This document shows positions 19,332 through 27,652 of a stretch of 64,000 nucleotides of DNA, in pieces. How positions within the stretch are numbered: position 1 is the stretch's first letter; every line of letters starts with the position of its first letter. Under the pieces are notes generated by a model, which saw only the letters and a list, made by a program, of their open reading frames with translations, made no database searches and was not told the DNA's origin. The translations under genes and the position numbers were made by a program. This DNA is from Leptospira sp. B5-022 (GTDB lineage Bacteria > Spirochaetota > Leptospiria > Leptospirales > Leptospiraceae), in contig NZ_ANIJ01000049.1 of NCBI RefSeq assembly GCF_000347035.1, positions 73,501-137,500 on the forward strand, read 5' to 3'.

Positions 19332-20024
19332 ATGAAATTTGAAATATTAGCAAAACCTGATTTTCCCATATTAAAAATTGATCTAAATTCCGGAGAATCC
19401 ATCCGTGCAGAATCAGGAGCTATGGTTGCCATGTCCGCTCAGGTAAAAATGGAGACCAAAGCCCAGGGTGGAATATTCGCATCCGCTAAAAGAGCCTTGT
19501 TTAGCGGCGAGTCCTTCTTCCAAAATACGTTTACTGCCGAGGGTGGAAATGGCGAGTTATTCTTGACCTCCGCGACCCAAGGAGATTTGGAACATAGAGC
19601 TCTTAAAAACGAAGAATTGATCTTGAGTAGAGGAGCCTATGTTGCAGGCGGCACGGAACTTGTGATCGACAGCAAATGGGGAGGTTTCAAAGGATTTTTT
19701 GCGGGAGAAGGTTTATTCTTCCTGAAAGTTTCCGGAACTGGGGACCTTTTTTTCTCAAGCTTTGGAGCGATACATGAAGTAGATGTGGATGGAATGTACA
19801 TCGTGGACACAGGTCATATCGTAGCATTCGAACCTAGTCTAGAATATCATATCGATAAGGTAGGAGGATTAAAATCTCTCTTCTTATCCGGTGAAGGGCT
19901 GGTCGCAAAATTTTCCGGTAAGGGAAAACTGTATCTCCAAACTAGGAATCAAAACTCTTTTGCTTCTTGGGCAAATACTTGGAGAAGGGTCCAAAGGTCT
20001 TCAAGCGTTGGAGGAGGGGACTAA
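19332..20024 (+). CDS. AIM24 family protein, copy 3
   Basis: Third tandem AIM24 member, 230 aa. Conserved blocks: SIRAESGAMVAMSAQ, LFSGESFFQNTFTA, GLFFLKVSGTGDLFFSSFG and VDTGHIVAFEPSLEYHI. It has a Ser/Arg/Gly-rich tail not present in copy 2. GAAAGGAATAAAC gives AAGGA before ATG 19332, inside the end of copy 2. Its TAA (20022-20024) overlaps the TAG of the opposing radical SAM gene (20021-20023). Confidence 0.85.
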   Translation: MKFEILAKPDFPILKIDLNSGESIRAESGAMVAMSAQVKMETKAQGGIFASAKRALFSGESFFQNTFTAEGGNGELFLTSATQGDLEHRALKNEELILSRGAYVAGGTELVIDSKWGGFKGFFAGEGLFFLKVSGTGDLFFSSFGAIHEVDVDGMYIVDTGHIVAFEPSLEYHIDKVGGLKSLFLSGEGLVAKFSGKGKLYLQTRNQNSFASWANTWRRVQRSSSVGGGD

Positions 20025-21352
20025 GCCCTTCCTGAATAACCGATCACATCCATAAAGGCGGAAACGGAGAATACCGCCTTTCCTGGTCCGGGTTCTCCAT
20101 ACCCGGGAGGCGTAGGAAGATTATATTTTTCGAATGTAGACTTCCATACGGTTAATAACTCGCAAAAATATTCCAATGGAGGACCGGCTTGTGTCCCAAG
20201 AGTTGTATAAGGTTCCGGACACCAAGCTGTAAATCTAGGCATGATCCCTTTTGACATGAAGAAGTCCAAACCTTCTCCCGTAGATTTGATCGCTTCTGCG
20301 ACCGTTGCAAATCCCCAAGGCTGAGAAAGTTCTACTCCACCCACGAAGTTCGGGATCACATAAGAAGGTCCGAAAATTTCCGCAGAGTCGACGATCCTTC
20401 TGATCCAAGTATCTCTACCGATATAGGCTTCTTTTCCCGGACAGATTTTTCTGAATAGTTCGGGTTCCCAGACTTCGTAGTTGGGATGATAGACTTGGAT
20501 GCCTGCGTCTTTGAACTTTTTGCAATCCTCATTCTCCCAAGCTTGGGAAACGATCTTACCCATCCATCGTCCAGGGAATTTTTGCTCGATTGCTTGCGCG
20601 TATTCTAAATAAAAATCGATTTCGTTTTTCTTTTTGAGAGAAGTGATTACGGAACCGCCGGTGATCGTGTACACTTTTGCGATCTCGTCTTCCGCATCGA
20701 TCCAAGAAAGTACTTCTAAAATATCTTCGATATCTTTAACGCCTGTATATGGTCTACCCGCATTCTTCTGTTGTCTGTAGTTATGATTGATATCGCAGTA
20801 TGCACATTCTTCGTCCTTACCGAAATACTGGCAATTACGGAAAACGGTTAGGTAGATGAGATATCCCCATTCGATAACGGGTGCGATCTCTCCCGGGATT
20901 TTTCCTGATTTGGTTTTGTGTCTGTACCAAGCAGGCTTAGGTGGATATTCTAGTTTTCCTAAAAATGTTTCGTTAAGATAGAGACCAGGTCTGCCTTCGT
21001 CTTTTTCTCCGGCAGGGATACGTTTTACTTTATAAGGTGAGTTCGGGTTATTACGAGTAGATACTATAGTGGGTAATAAATTAAAATATCCGCCTGTGAT
21101 CTTGATTTCCTCGGGAGCCTTGGAGTCGGTACCTTCTTTCATATCCGCAAGTGGAATATGGTCGAAGGAGAAGATGAAATAATCCTTGGTTTTATAATCT
21201 TCACCCACTTGGAAAGATTCCGGAAGAAAATGGATGCCCTGTCTTAGAATGTCCTGCTTCAGAATTGCTTCGAACGGGATCTGTTTATATTTTCTTTCCA
21301 TCTCCTCCAATAAGGCTATCGAAGATTCGGGGCGAAGGGTACTCGTGCTCAT
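20021..21352 (-). CDS. Radical SAM protein with atypical CX8CX2C cluster motif
   Basis: Three cysteines that would bind a [4Fe-4S] cluster are spaced CX8CX2C (CQYFGKDEECAYC) instead of CX3CX2C; they are residues 174, 183 and 186 from this start. A GGS-type SAM-contact motif follows at TITGGSVITSL. The C-terminal part keeps barrel-like features (YHPNYEVWEPELF, PSYVIPNFVGGVELSQPWGF). About 170 residues precede the cluster. ATG 21352 has GGAG 5 bases upstream; an ATG at 21409 would add 19 residues and overlap the divergent neighbour. The reaction is unknown. No partner gene is obvious. Confidence 0.8.
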   Translation of the reverse strand: MSTSTLRPESSIALLEEMERKYKQIPFEAILKQDILRQGIHFLPESFQVGEDYKTKDYFIFSFDHIPLADMKEGTDSKAPEEIKITGGYFNLLPTIVSTRNNPNSPYKVKRIPAGEKDEGRPGLYLNETFLGKLEYPPKPAWYRHKTKSGKIPGEIAPVIEWGYLIYLTVFRNCQYFGKDEECAYCDINHNYRQQKNAGRPYTGVKDIEDILEVLSWIDAEDEIAKVYTITGGSVITSLKKKNEIDFYLEYAQAIEQKFPGRWMGKIVSQAWENEDCKKFKDAGIQVYHPNYEVWEPELFRKICPGKEAYIGRDTWIRRIVDSAEIFGPSYVIPNFVGGVELSQPWGFATVAEAIKSTGEGLDFFMSKGIMPRFTAWCPEPYTTLGTQAGPPLEYFCELLTVWKSTFEKYNLPTPPGYGEPGPGKAVFSVSAFMDVIGYSGRA

Positions 21353-21450
21353 CTTAGCTCCAAACTGGTTTGTGGGTAAGTTTTGGCATCTAGTTTTTGG
21401 CTTTTTCATCCTTGACTGAGAGCTTTCAAACTGTATTTTTTTCTGTCAGA

Positions 21451-22653
21451 ATGAGACGATTTCGCAATAGGTTCTTACTATTCTCTCTATTTCTGGGACT
21501 CTTCCTTTTTACAGGAGAGGATACCCGGCTTCTCTCCAAAACTAAAAAACAAAAACCGAAGCAAGAGGAGAAGAAGTCAGCATACGTTTTTGGCTGGACC
21601 CAAGTGGCTTCCTGCTTTAAGGAGATCACCGATATACAATTTCATCCAAGTCTTCCTGGAGAGATGCTAGTATTAGAGAAGAAGGGAAAAATCCATCTCT
21701 GGAATTTCACAAGCAAGGAATCCAAACTTATCGCGGATTTTACGGGAAACGTAGAGACAAGATCGGAAGAAGGTTTGCTCGGTCTCGCATTTCACCCTAA
21801 GTTTTCGGAAAATAAACTCTTTTATATCAATGCAGTTTCCAAAGAAGCAGGCAAGGACCAGACATTCATCTTAGAATTTCGTTATGATGATTCTAAGGTC
21901 ATCCGTTGGCAGGATCGTAAAAGGATCTTACTCAGAGTGGATCAGCCTTATTCGAATCATAATGCCGGTCAGTTAAGTTTTGGTCCGGATGGAAAATTGT
22001 ACATCGGCTTTGGGGATGGAGGTGCCGGAGGAGACCCATATAAACACGGACAAAATACTTCTACTTACCTAGGAACACTGATCCGGATTACTCCGAACCT
22101 GGAATCAAATGCTCCTCCCTATAAGATCCCGGAAGACAATCCCTTCAAAAACTCGCCCGGCTTTCTCCCTGAGATCTGGGCGTATGGATTTAGAAATCCA
22201 TGGAAGTTTTCCTTCGATACTAAGACAGGAGATCTCTATCTGGCAGATGTGGGACAGGATGATTGGGAAGAAGTAGATCTGGTTCTAAAAGGTAAAAATT
22301 ACGGCTGGAATATAATGGAAGGATTTCACTGTTTTTTACCCAAAGAAAATTGCGAAAAGCAGGGATTGACCGATCCTATTCTGGAGTATGATCATAAACT
22401 GGGTCGCTCCATCACCGGCGGATATGTGTACAGAGGGAAAAATCTTTCCAAATACTATGGATGGTACATTTTCGCTGACTTTGTTTCCGGAAAGATCCTT
22501 GGATTCCCCACTGAAGTGGAAGGTAAAAGGAAACTAACTGTATTAGGGGATACTCACTTCCTAATCAGCACATTTGGGCAAGATTCCACGGGTGAGCTGT
22601 ATTTTGGCGATTTTAGTTCAGGAAATATCTTCCAAATTGGAAAAAAAAATTGA
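21451..22653 (+). CDS. PQQ-dependent sugar dehydrogenase-type beta-propeller
   Basis: Exported six-bladed propeller of the soluble glucose/aldose sugar dehydrogenase family (like E. coli YliI). The N-terminus RRFRNRFLLFSLFLGLFLF is an export signal. Family blocks: SEEGLLGLAFHPKF, SNHNAGQLSFGPDGKLYIGFGDGG (with the PQQ-site histidine), EIWAYGFRNPWKFSFD, LADVGQDDWEEV and GRSITGGYVYRG. 400 aa from ATG 21451; TTG 21397 would overlap the divergent radical SAM gene. No PQQ synthesis genes are in the window, so cofactor use is uncertain. Confidence 0.85.
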   Translation: MRRFRNRFLLFSLFLGLFLFTGEDTRLLSKTKKQKPKQEEKKSAYVFGWTQVASCFKEITDIQFHPSLPGEMLVLEKKGKIHLWNFTSKESKLIADFTGNVETRSEEGLLGLAFHPKFSENKLFYINAVSKEAGKDQTFILEFRYDDSKVIRWQDRKRILLRVDQPYSNHNAGQLSFGPDGKLYIGFGDGGAGGDPYKHGQNTSTYLGTLIRITPNLESNAPPYKIPEDNPFKNSPGFLPEIWAYGFRNPWKFSFDTKTGDLYLADVGQDDWEEVDLVLKGKNYGWNIMEGFHCFLPKENCEKQGLTDPILEYDHKLGRSITGGYVYRGKNLSKYYGWYIFADFVSGKILGFPTEVEGKRKLTVLGDTHFLISTFGQDSTGELYFGDFSSGNIFQIGKKN

Positions 22654-22752
22654 AATAAATTGAAAATCCCAGATCCATAGGTGTTAACCCAATATAGATC
22701 GGACTGCCTCCACCGCGGTTCAGATTAATCTCGATCAAAGAAGGATAGGGGT

Positions 22753-23934
22753 ATGAATAAAGTCATTTCCGTTGCATCAGCCGTCCTACTGGTCGGTCTG
22801 TTGACATCCGGAGCTTGTAAAAAGCCTGCGGAGAACGCGGATTCCGCGAACGCAAAACAGAGCCAACCATCGGCAATCGTAGTATTTAGCGTAGGGGAAG
22901 CAAAAATCCAACACGCTGATTTAACTGAAGACAAAGCTAGTCTTGGAACAGTCCTGAAAGAAGGGGACAAGATTGAAACTAAGGCAAAAGCGAAAGTCGA
23001 TATCCAATTCTCCGACGGTTCCGCCATTCGTTTGGCTGAAAAGTCCAGCATGGAATTCTCCGCTCTCGCTTTGAATACCCAAGGAAACACTGACACTAGA
23101 TTGTCCTTAGTTTCCGGAAAAGTTTTCGCTAAAGTAAATAAAGCAAGCAAAGACGATCAGTTCTCCGTAGTAACTCCGACCGCAATCGCGGGAGTTAGAG
23201 GAACTTCTTTCGTTGTGGATCGTACTAAAAACGACAGATCCGTCGTAAAAGTATTGGAAGGATCCGTTGCAGTATCTCCAAGAGTTCGTGCTCTGGAAGG
23301 TGCAACTGCTGAAGAGATCTCTGCAAATGCAGAACTTCAAAAGATCAAAGCTTCCTTGGACAAAGCAGAAGTTATTTTAGAAAAAGACGAGTCTTCCATA
23401 GTAAAAGCTCCTGATAAAAAATTCGGTGAGAAAGAACTTACTAAGCTAGACGCTACTTTGGAAAAAGATATTCCGAAAGCGGTTACCAAACTGACCGGTG
23501 CTGGAGTTTCCAAAACCGAAGAAGAAGAGATCAGAACTATCGTTACTCTGGATAAAGACACTACCGATAAATTAGTGAAACTAAATATCGATCCTAAGTC
23601 CGGAAAAGTAGACGAAGCTACTAACGCAGCTAACGAAGCTGAGAGAAAGAAAATCGAAGAAGACTTAGCTAAGCGTCAGGCTGACGAGCTGAAACGATTC
23701 AAGAACGTTCTTGTTTCTGCTCCTAAAAACCTGAAAACGAATAAAGACTTAGTAAACTACTACGAAAAACTGGAAAAAATCGTACTGGCTGACGGTAAAA
23801 CTACCATCATCGGAGCGATCGTAGACCAGCAAGGTAGTACAATGATCGTCCATACCGAAGACGGTATTAAGAAGATCAACCAGGATGACGTAAAAGAAGT
23901 TATCTACGACTTCCAAACTAAATCCGAAAACTAA
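22753..23934 (+). CDS. FecR-domain lipoprotein
   Basis: Signal peptide MNKVISVASAVLLVGLLTSGAC with lipobox cysteine at residue 22. A FecR domain follows at about 40-150 (VGEAKIQHAD, LKEGDKIETKAKAKVDIQF, IAGVRGTSFVVD). The second half is a highly charged, Lys/Glu/Asp/Ala-rich helical region likely to form coiled coil, ending in a short beta-rich segment (TTIIGAIVDQQGSTMIVHTEDG). No sigma factor, FecI or TonB receptor lies nearby, so the domain is probably structural (peptidoglycan or surface binding) and not iron signalling. AAGGA upstream supports ATG 22753. A strong terminator follows. Confidence 0.85.
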   Translation: MNKVISVASAVLLVGLLTSGACKKPAENADSANAKQSQPSAIVVFSVGEAKIQHADLTEDKASLGTVLKEGDKIETKAKAKVDIQFSDGSAIRLAEKSSMEFSALALNTQGNTDTRLSLVSGKVFAKVNKASKDDQFSVVTPTAIAGVRGTSFVVDRTKNDRSVVKVLEGSVAVSPRVRALEGATAEEISANAELQKIKASLDKAEVILEKDESSIVKAPDKKFGEKELTKLDATLEKDIPKAVTKLTGAGVSKTEEEEIRTIVTLDKDTTDKLVKLNIDPKSGKVDEATNAANEAERKKIEEDLAKRQADELKRFKNVLVSAPKNLKTNKDLVNYYEKLEKIVLADGKTTIIGAIVDQQGSTMIVHTEDGIKKINQDDVKEVIYDFQTKSEN

Positions 23935-23955
23935 TCCACAGGCTTAAATAGGTGG

Positions 23956-23992
23956 AAAAACCCCGGGTTGTCGAAAGACAGCTCGGGTTTTT
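23956..23992 (+). terminator. Rho-independent terminator after the FecR lipoprotein gene
   Basis: AAAAACCCCGGGTTGTC and GACAGCTCGGGTTTTT form a stem with one bulge and two G-T pairs, closed by a GAAA tetraloop. The flanking A and T runs would let it work in both directions. Confidence 0.9.
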
Positions 23993-24013
23993 CTATTTAG
24001 AGGCAGCGGTTTA

Positions 24014-24152
24014 TTTCGCACAGAGCTCACGGAGAACACAGAGTTTGGTCTCACGCTAAGTCGTAAAGAACGCTAAGGGACTAAAATAAAAATGAACTGG
24101 TGTCTTCGTACGTACCTTTGCGTGCGAAATCCTCTGTGGTCTCCGTGCGAAA
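24014..24152. repeat. Intergenic element with inverted ends (TTCGCAC...GTGCGAA type)
   Basis: Left end 24014-24043 (TTTCGCACAGAGCTCACGGA, then GAACACAGAG) is an imperfect inverted copy of right end 24132-24152 (CTCTGTGGTCTCCGTGCGAA, then A). The middle holds a direct repeat of CGCTAAG (24054, 24071). The right end abuts the stop codon of the minus-strand gene at 24153. A second element with the same terminal words is at 28696-28772. Confidence 0.65.
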
Positions 24153-24488
24153 CTATTTTGCTTTATGATGTGGATGTGTATCTAAGTAATGATCCCAGAG
24201 TTTTAGGATCATATTCGAAATTTCTTCTAGATCTAAAACTAAAACCTTATCTTTATAATTCACTAACAGTTTACTTCTGCCGAATTTTTGGATCTCTCCC
24301 CATTCTACTCGGAAACCCGGGATCAAACTAATGGAATCGAATAGGATGTCTTTGATCTCCATTTTGGAAACATGGCCGTTTTGTTTGGAAAGATAAGAAA
24401 GTATAGAATGGAAGATGATCTTTTTCATCTCCGAAGATTCCGGAATATCCGGAAATTTATCTTTGAATCTTTTTAGTTTTCGAACCAC
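24153..24488 (-). CDS. Hypothetical protein, 111 aa, downstream of lipA
   Basis: No family recognised. Soluble, basic at the N-terminus (MVRKLKRFKDKFPD), with a mix of helix- and strand-forming segments (SKLLVNYKDKVLVLDLEEISNMIL) and a His-rich end (HHKAK). GTG 24488 overlaps the last 16 bases of lipA, which suggests coupled translation. ATG at 24428 (MKKIIFHS) is a shorter option. Its stop touches an intergenic inverted-repeat element. Confidence 0.6.
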   Translation of the reverse strand: MVRKLKRFKDKFPDIPESSEMKKIIFHSILSYLSKQNGHVSKMEIKDILFDSISLIPGFRVEWGEIQKFGRSKLLVNYKDKVLVLDLEEISNMILKLWDHYLDTHPHHKAK

Positions 24489-25378
24489 GGCACTTGCTCG
24501 TCCGCGTGATAAGAACTTCTGACCAAAGGCCCTGAGAATACGGTTCGAAATCCCAAAGCTTTTCCGAATTCTTTCAGATCTTTGAACACTTCCGGACGAA
24601 TGTACTCGCTAACCGGAAGATGTGTTGGAGTCGGCTGCAAATATTGTCCTAAGGTCACCATTTGTACTCCCACGGATCTGAGATCTTTCAGGGTCTGATG
24701 GACTTCTTCTAATGTTTCTCCAAGTCCTAGTATCAATCCACTTTTCGTTAAAAATCCTCTTTCTGATGCGTGATGGAGAACGTCCAAAGACCTTTCGTAT
24801 TTTTTGGCGGGAGCCACAGTGGGAAATAATCGCTCCACAGTTTCTAGGTTATGATTGAATATATCAGGTCTGGAAGAATAAACGATCTCTAAATTTTCTT
24901 CCCTCATTTTGAAGTCCGGGACTAAAATTTCAATTTTACATTCCGGCAATCTTTCCCGGATCAACTCTATTGTTTTTTTGTAATGAGCTGCTCCACCGTC
25001 CGGCAAATCATCCCTGTTTACGGAAGTGATAACTATATGTTTGAGGCCTAAAGCCTTTGCGGATTCTGCCACTCGTAAGGGTTCTTCCGGATCTAATGCG
25101 AGCGGCTTTCCGAAGGCCACATCGCAATAGGAGCAACGTCTTGTGCAGATATCTCCGGCAAGCATGTAAGTGGCGGTTTTTCTGGACCAACAATGATTCA
25201 GGTTGGGACAAGAAGCGCTTTCACAGACTGTATTGAGTTTTCCTCCCTCTACGGAACCACGGACAAAGTCGACCGGGTTCTCCTTTTCGCGGAAAGGAAG
25301 CCTTACTTTTAACCAATCCGGTTTTTCTGGTGCGGGTTGGTACGCGTTGGATCTGGGCTTCTTTTTGAGAGGATTCAC
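24473..25378 (-). CDS. lipA: Lipoyl synthase LipA
   Basis: Radical SAM enzyme inserting two sulfurs into protein-bound octanoyl groups to make lipoate. It has the auxiliary-cluster motif CESASCPNLNHC (CX4CX5C), the radical SAM motif CTRRCSYC (CX3CX2C), and the C-terminal RSSYHADE whose serine ligates the auxiliary cluster. I chose GTG 25378 (MNPLKKKPRSNAYQPAPEKP), with GGAGG at 25388-25392 on the minus strand, 9 bases away. The longer frame to 25480 has no ribosome site and would overlap the divergent gene. 301 aa, normal length. Confidence 0.95.
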   Translation of the reverse strand: MNPLKKKPRSNAYQPAPEKPDWLKVRLPFREKENPVDFVRGSVEGGKLNTVCESASCPNLNHCWSRKTATYMLAGDICTRRCSYCDVAFGKPLALDPEEPLRVAESAKALGLKHIVITSVNRDDLPDGGAAHYKKTIELIRERLPECKIEILVPDFKMREENLEIVYSSRPDIFNHNLETVERLFPTVAPAKKYERSLDVLHHASERGFLTKSGLILGLGETLEEVHQTLKDLRSVGVQMVTLGQYLQPTPTHLPVSEYIRPEVFKDLKEFGKALGFRTVFSGPLVRSSYHADEQVPWFEN

Positions 25379-25419
25379 CCTTAAAAGCCTCCGTCTGAGT
25401 CTCCAAAGAGTCAAGTGTT

Positions 25420-26238
25420 TTGGGTAGCCGGAAATCGGCGGGTGTCCGAATCTGGAGGGATCGGTCGAGGCCGGGGGCAAGTTTGGGCGAAAAAAGCGCG
25501 AAAGAAAAAACGGGGAAAGAATCCTCCAAAGAGATCCGGATCAACCGATTCTTGGCAGATTGTGGCCTAGGTTCTCGCAGAAAGGTGGAAGAATTGATCC
25601 TCTCCGGCAAAGTGAAAGTCAACGGAGTCGTCGAAAAAAATCTAAGCACCAAGATCCGGGTAGATTCTGATATAGTTCAGCTGGGAAATAAAAAATTAGT
25701 TCCTCCTACAGCTGCAGTGTTCCTCGCTTTAAACAAACCGAAAGGTTTTCTTTGTTCCCATAGCGATCGTTTTCATTCCAATACTGTTTTCGAATTACTT
25801 CCTAAAAAGTACGGTAAACTTTTTATCGCAGGAAGATTGGACCTGGACTCTCGGGGACTTCTTCTTTTATCCGACCAAGGAAATTTGGTCCAAGAGATCA
25901 CTCATCCCTCCGAAGGTTCCGAAAAAGAATACGAAGTGATTTTAGAAGAAGAATTAGATCCTAAAGAAGTGAAGGATAGATTCACTAAGGGATTTATGGA
26001 CGAGGGAGAATTTTTAAAAGCGGAGAAGGTTCTATCCTTAACAAAAGGAGAAGCATCTTCCAAGTTCAGAGTGATCTTAAAACAGGGAAGAAAGCGCCAG
26101 ATCCGTCGAATGTTCTCGATTCTCGGCGGAAGAGTAATCGATCTACAGAGAATTCGGATCGGAAAACTTTCATTGGAAAAATTGAAAATCGGAGAAGGTA
26201 AGTTTATCTTGCTGGATCCCAAAGTTTGGAGACCATGA
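25420..26238 (+). CDS. 23S/16S rRNA pseudouridine synthase, RsuA/RluB/RluF type
   Basis: Isomerises a uridine in rRNA. An N-terminal S4 RNA-binding domain starts at about residue 40 (IRINRFLADCGLGSRRKVEELI). The catalytic domain has GRLDLDSRGLLLLSDQG, whose second Asp (in RLDLD) is the nucleophile region, and the C-terminal KQGRKRQIRRMF typical of this subfamily. The start is uncertain: TTG 25420 gives 272 aa with no clear ribosome site, and TTG 25483 is possible; both keep the S4 domain. The end overlaps the start of the MBOAT gene (ATGA). Confidence 0.9.
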   Translation: MGSRKSAGVRIWRDRSRPGASLGEKSAKEKTGKESSKEIRINRFLADCGLGSRRKVEELILSGKVKVNGVVEKNLSTKIRVDSDIVQLGNKKLVPPTAAVFLALNKPKGFLCSHSDRFHSNTVFELLPKKYGKLFIAGRLDLDSRGLLLLSDQGNLVQEITHPSEGSEKEYEVILEEELDPKEVKDRFTKGFMDEGEFLKAEKVLSLTKGEASSKFRVILKQGRKRQIRRMFSILGGRVIDLQRIRIGKLSLEKLKIGEGKFILLDPKVWRP

Positions 26239-27644
26239 ATTTTACCAGTTTAGAATTTTTATTTTTTTTCTGCCTAGTATTTCTGGTGTATTGGAATCTT
26301 CCGGACGCTTTAAAGAAATATTTTCTTATATTAAGTTCCGCCTTCTTTTACGCGGTCTCCTCTTGGAAGTTTTTATTTCATCTGATCATCGTCGTGAGCA
26401 TCAACTGGATGTTCATACGATTTTTCCTGGCGAAAAAATGGTTTTTGCCGGTTTCCATAGGTTTTAATGTTCTTAATTTAGCGTTTTTTAAATATTTCTA
26501 TTTTTTCGCGGATCTGGTTGGAATATTTTTAGGAATTCCGGAATTTCAAAACAAGATCAGCTTGGATGGAATTCTTTCTAAATCCTTGGACTGGGTCGGA
26601 TTCGAAGTAATCCTTCCTTTAACCATCAGTTATTACACATTTCAATTCATTTCCCTTTTAGTGGATAAGAAGAAAGGAGTGATCACGGAAAAGATCGGAT
26701 ATTGGAAACTGACTTCTTATATTTTCCTTTTTCCCGTAATGATCGCCGGACCTATATTAAGATTTAACGATGTAGCGACTCAGTTCGATTCTCCAAAAAT
26801 GGAAAAAGAGGATATGGTGGACGGCCTTTGGCTCGTGGTGATCGGACTTTTCAAAAAGTCGATCGTTTCCGTCTTAATGTCCGGATCTATCTTCCAAGTA
26901 TTTGCGGAGACCTCCGCTTTTTCGGGAGCGGCACTTTTAAGTACCGTATATTTCTTTGCGATCTATCTATATTTGGATTTTTCGGGATTGACGGATCTTG
27001 CCAGAGGAATGGGAAAACTTTTAGGATTCACTCTACCTCAAAACTTCAGGGCGCCATTCTTCTTTAACGGATTCGGGGATTTTTGGAGAAGATGGCATTT
27101 AACCTTCTCCTTTTGGATCCGAGACTATTTATACATTCCGCTTGGCGGTTCCAGAAGCGGTACGTTACGCACCTGTTTTAATTATCTAGTTGCTTTCGGA
27201 CTTGGTGGACTTTGGCACGGAGCCAATTTGAATTACCTTCTTTGGGGAGTTCTAACCGGATTGTATCTTTCCATAGAAAGAGTATTGAATGATTGGAATG
27301 TAAAAATCCTGCCTGAGATACCGTACGTGAAAAGGATTATTACGTATTTATTCGTTCTGAATATTTACAGTATTTCTTGGGTTTTATTCTTCACGCCTGA
27401 TTTCGGATCGGCAGTTGCGGCGGTCCAAAGAATATTCGTTTGGGCGAACGGGGTATCTTTTCCGAATATGGAACCTTGTATTTTTGCACTTTTGGTCGCG
27501 ATCCTATTTCATTCAGCGGAAGAATGGCCTGAAAAATTTAAGGTTCGTTTCAAATGGAAAGTTGTACTTCTCCCCATCGTATGGATCTTGGTCTTACTTG
27601 CATTACCTAGCGGAAATGCGGATTTCTTTTACGGACAATTTTGA
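26235..27644 (+). CDS. MBOAT O-acyltransferase (AlgI/DltB-like), module 1
   Basis: Polytopic membrane enzyme that moves an acyl group across or at the inner membrane onto an extracytoplasmic glycan or other acceptor. About ten hydrophobic segments, the family motif NFRAPFFFNGFGDFWRRWH, and the invariant catalytic histidine in LGGLWHGANLNY. 469 aa. ATG 26235 overlaps the previous TGA. It is followed directly by an SGNH-like protein gene, as in AlgI-AlgX/AlgJ and DltB-DltD pairs, which complete the transfer in the periplasm. A paralogous pair is at 56788-59396. Confidence 0.9.
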   Translation: MNFTSLEFLFFFCLVFLVYWNLPDALKKYFLILSSAFFYAVSSWKFLFHLIIVVSINWMFIRFFLAKKWFLPVSIGFNVLNLAFFKYFYFFADLVGIFLGIPEFQNKISLDGILSKSLDWVGFEVILPLTISYYTFQFISLLVDKKKGVITEKIGYWKLTSYIFLFPVMIAGPILRFNDVATQFDSPKMEKEDMVDGLWLVVIGLFKKSIVSVLMSGSIFQVFAETSAFSGAALLSTVYFFAIYLYLDFSGLTDLARGMGKLLGFTLPQNFRAPFFFNGFGDFWRRWHLTFSFWIRDYLYIPLGGSRSGTLRTCFNYLVAFGLGGLWHGANLNYLLWGVLTGLYLSIERVLNDWNVKILPEIPYVKRIITYLFVLNIYSISWVLFFTPDFGSAVAAVQRIFVWANGVSFPNMEPCIFALLVAILFHSAEEWPEKFKVRFKWKVVLLPIVWILVLLALPSGNADFFYGQF

Positions 27645-27652
27645 GAAATAGT

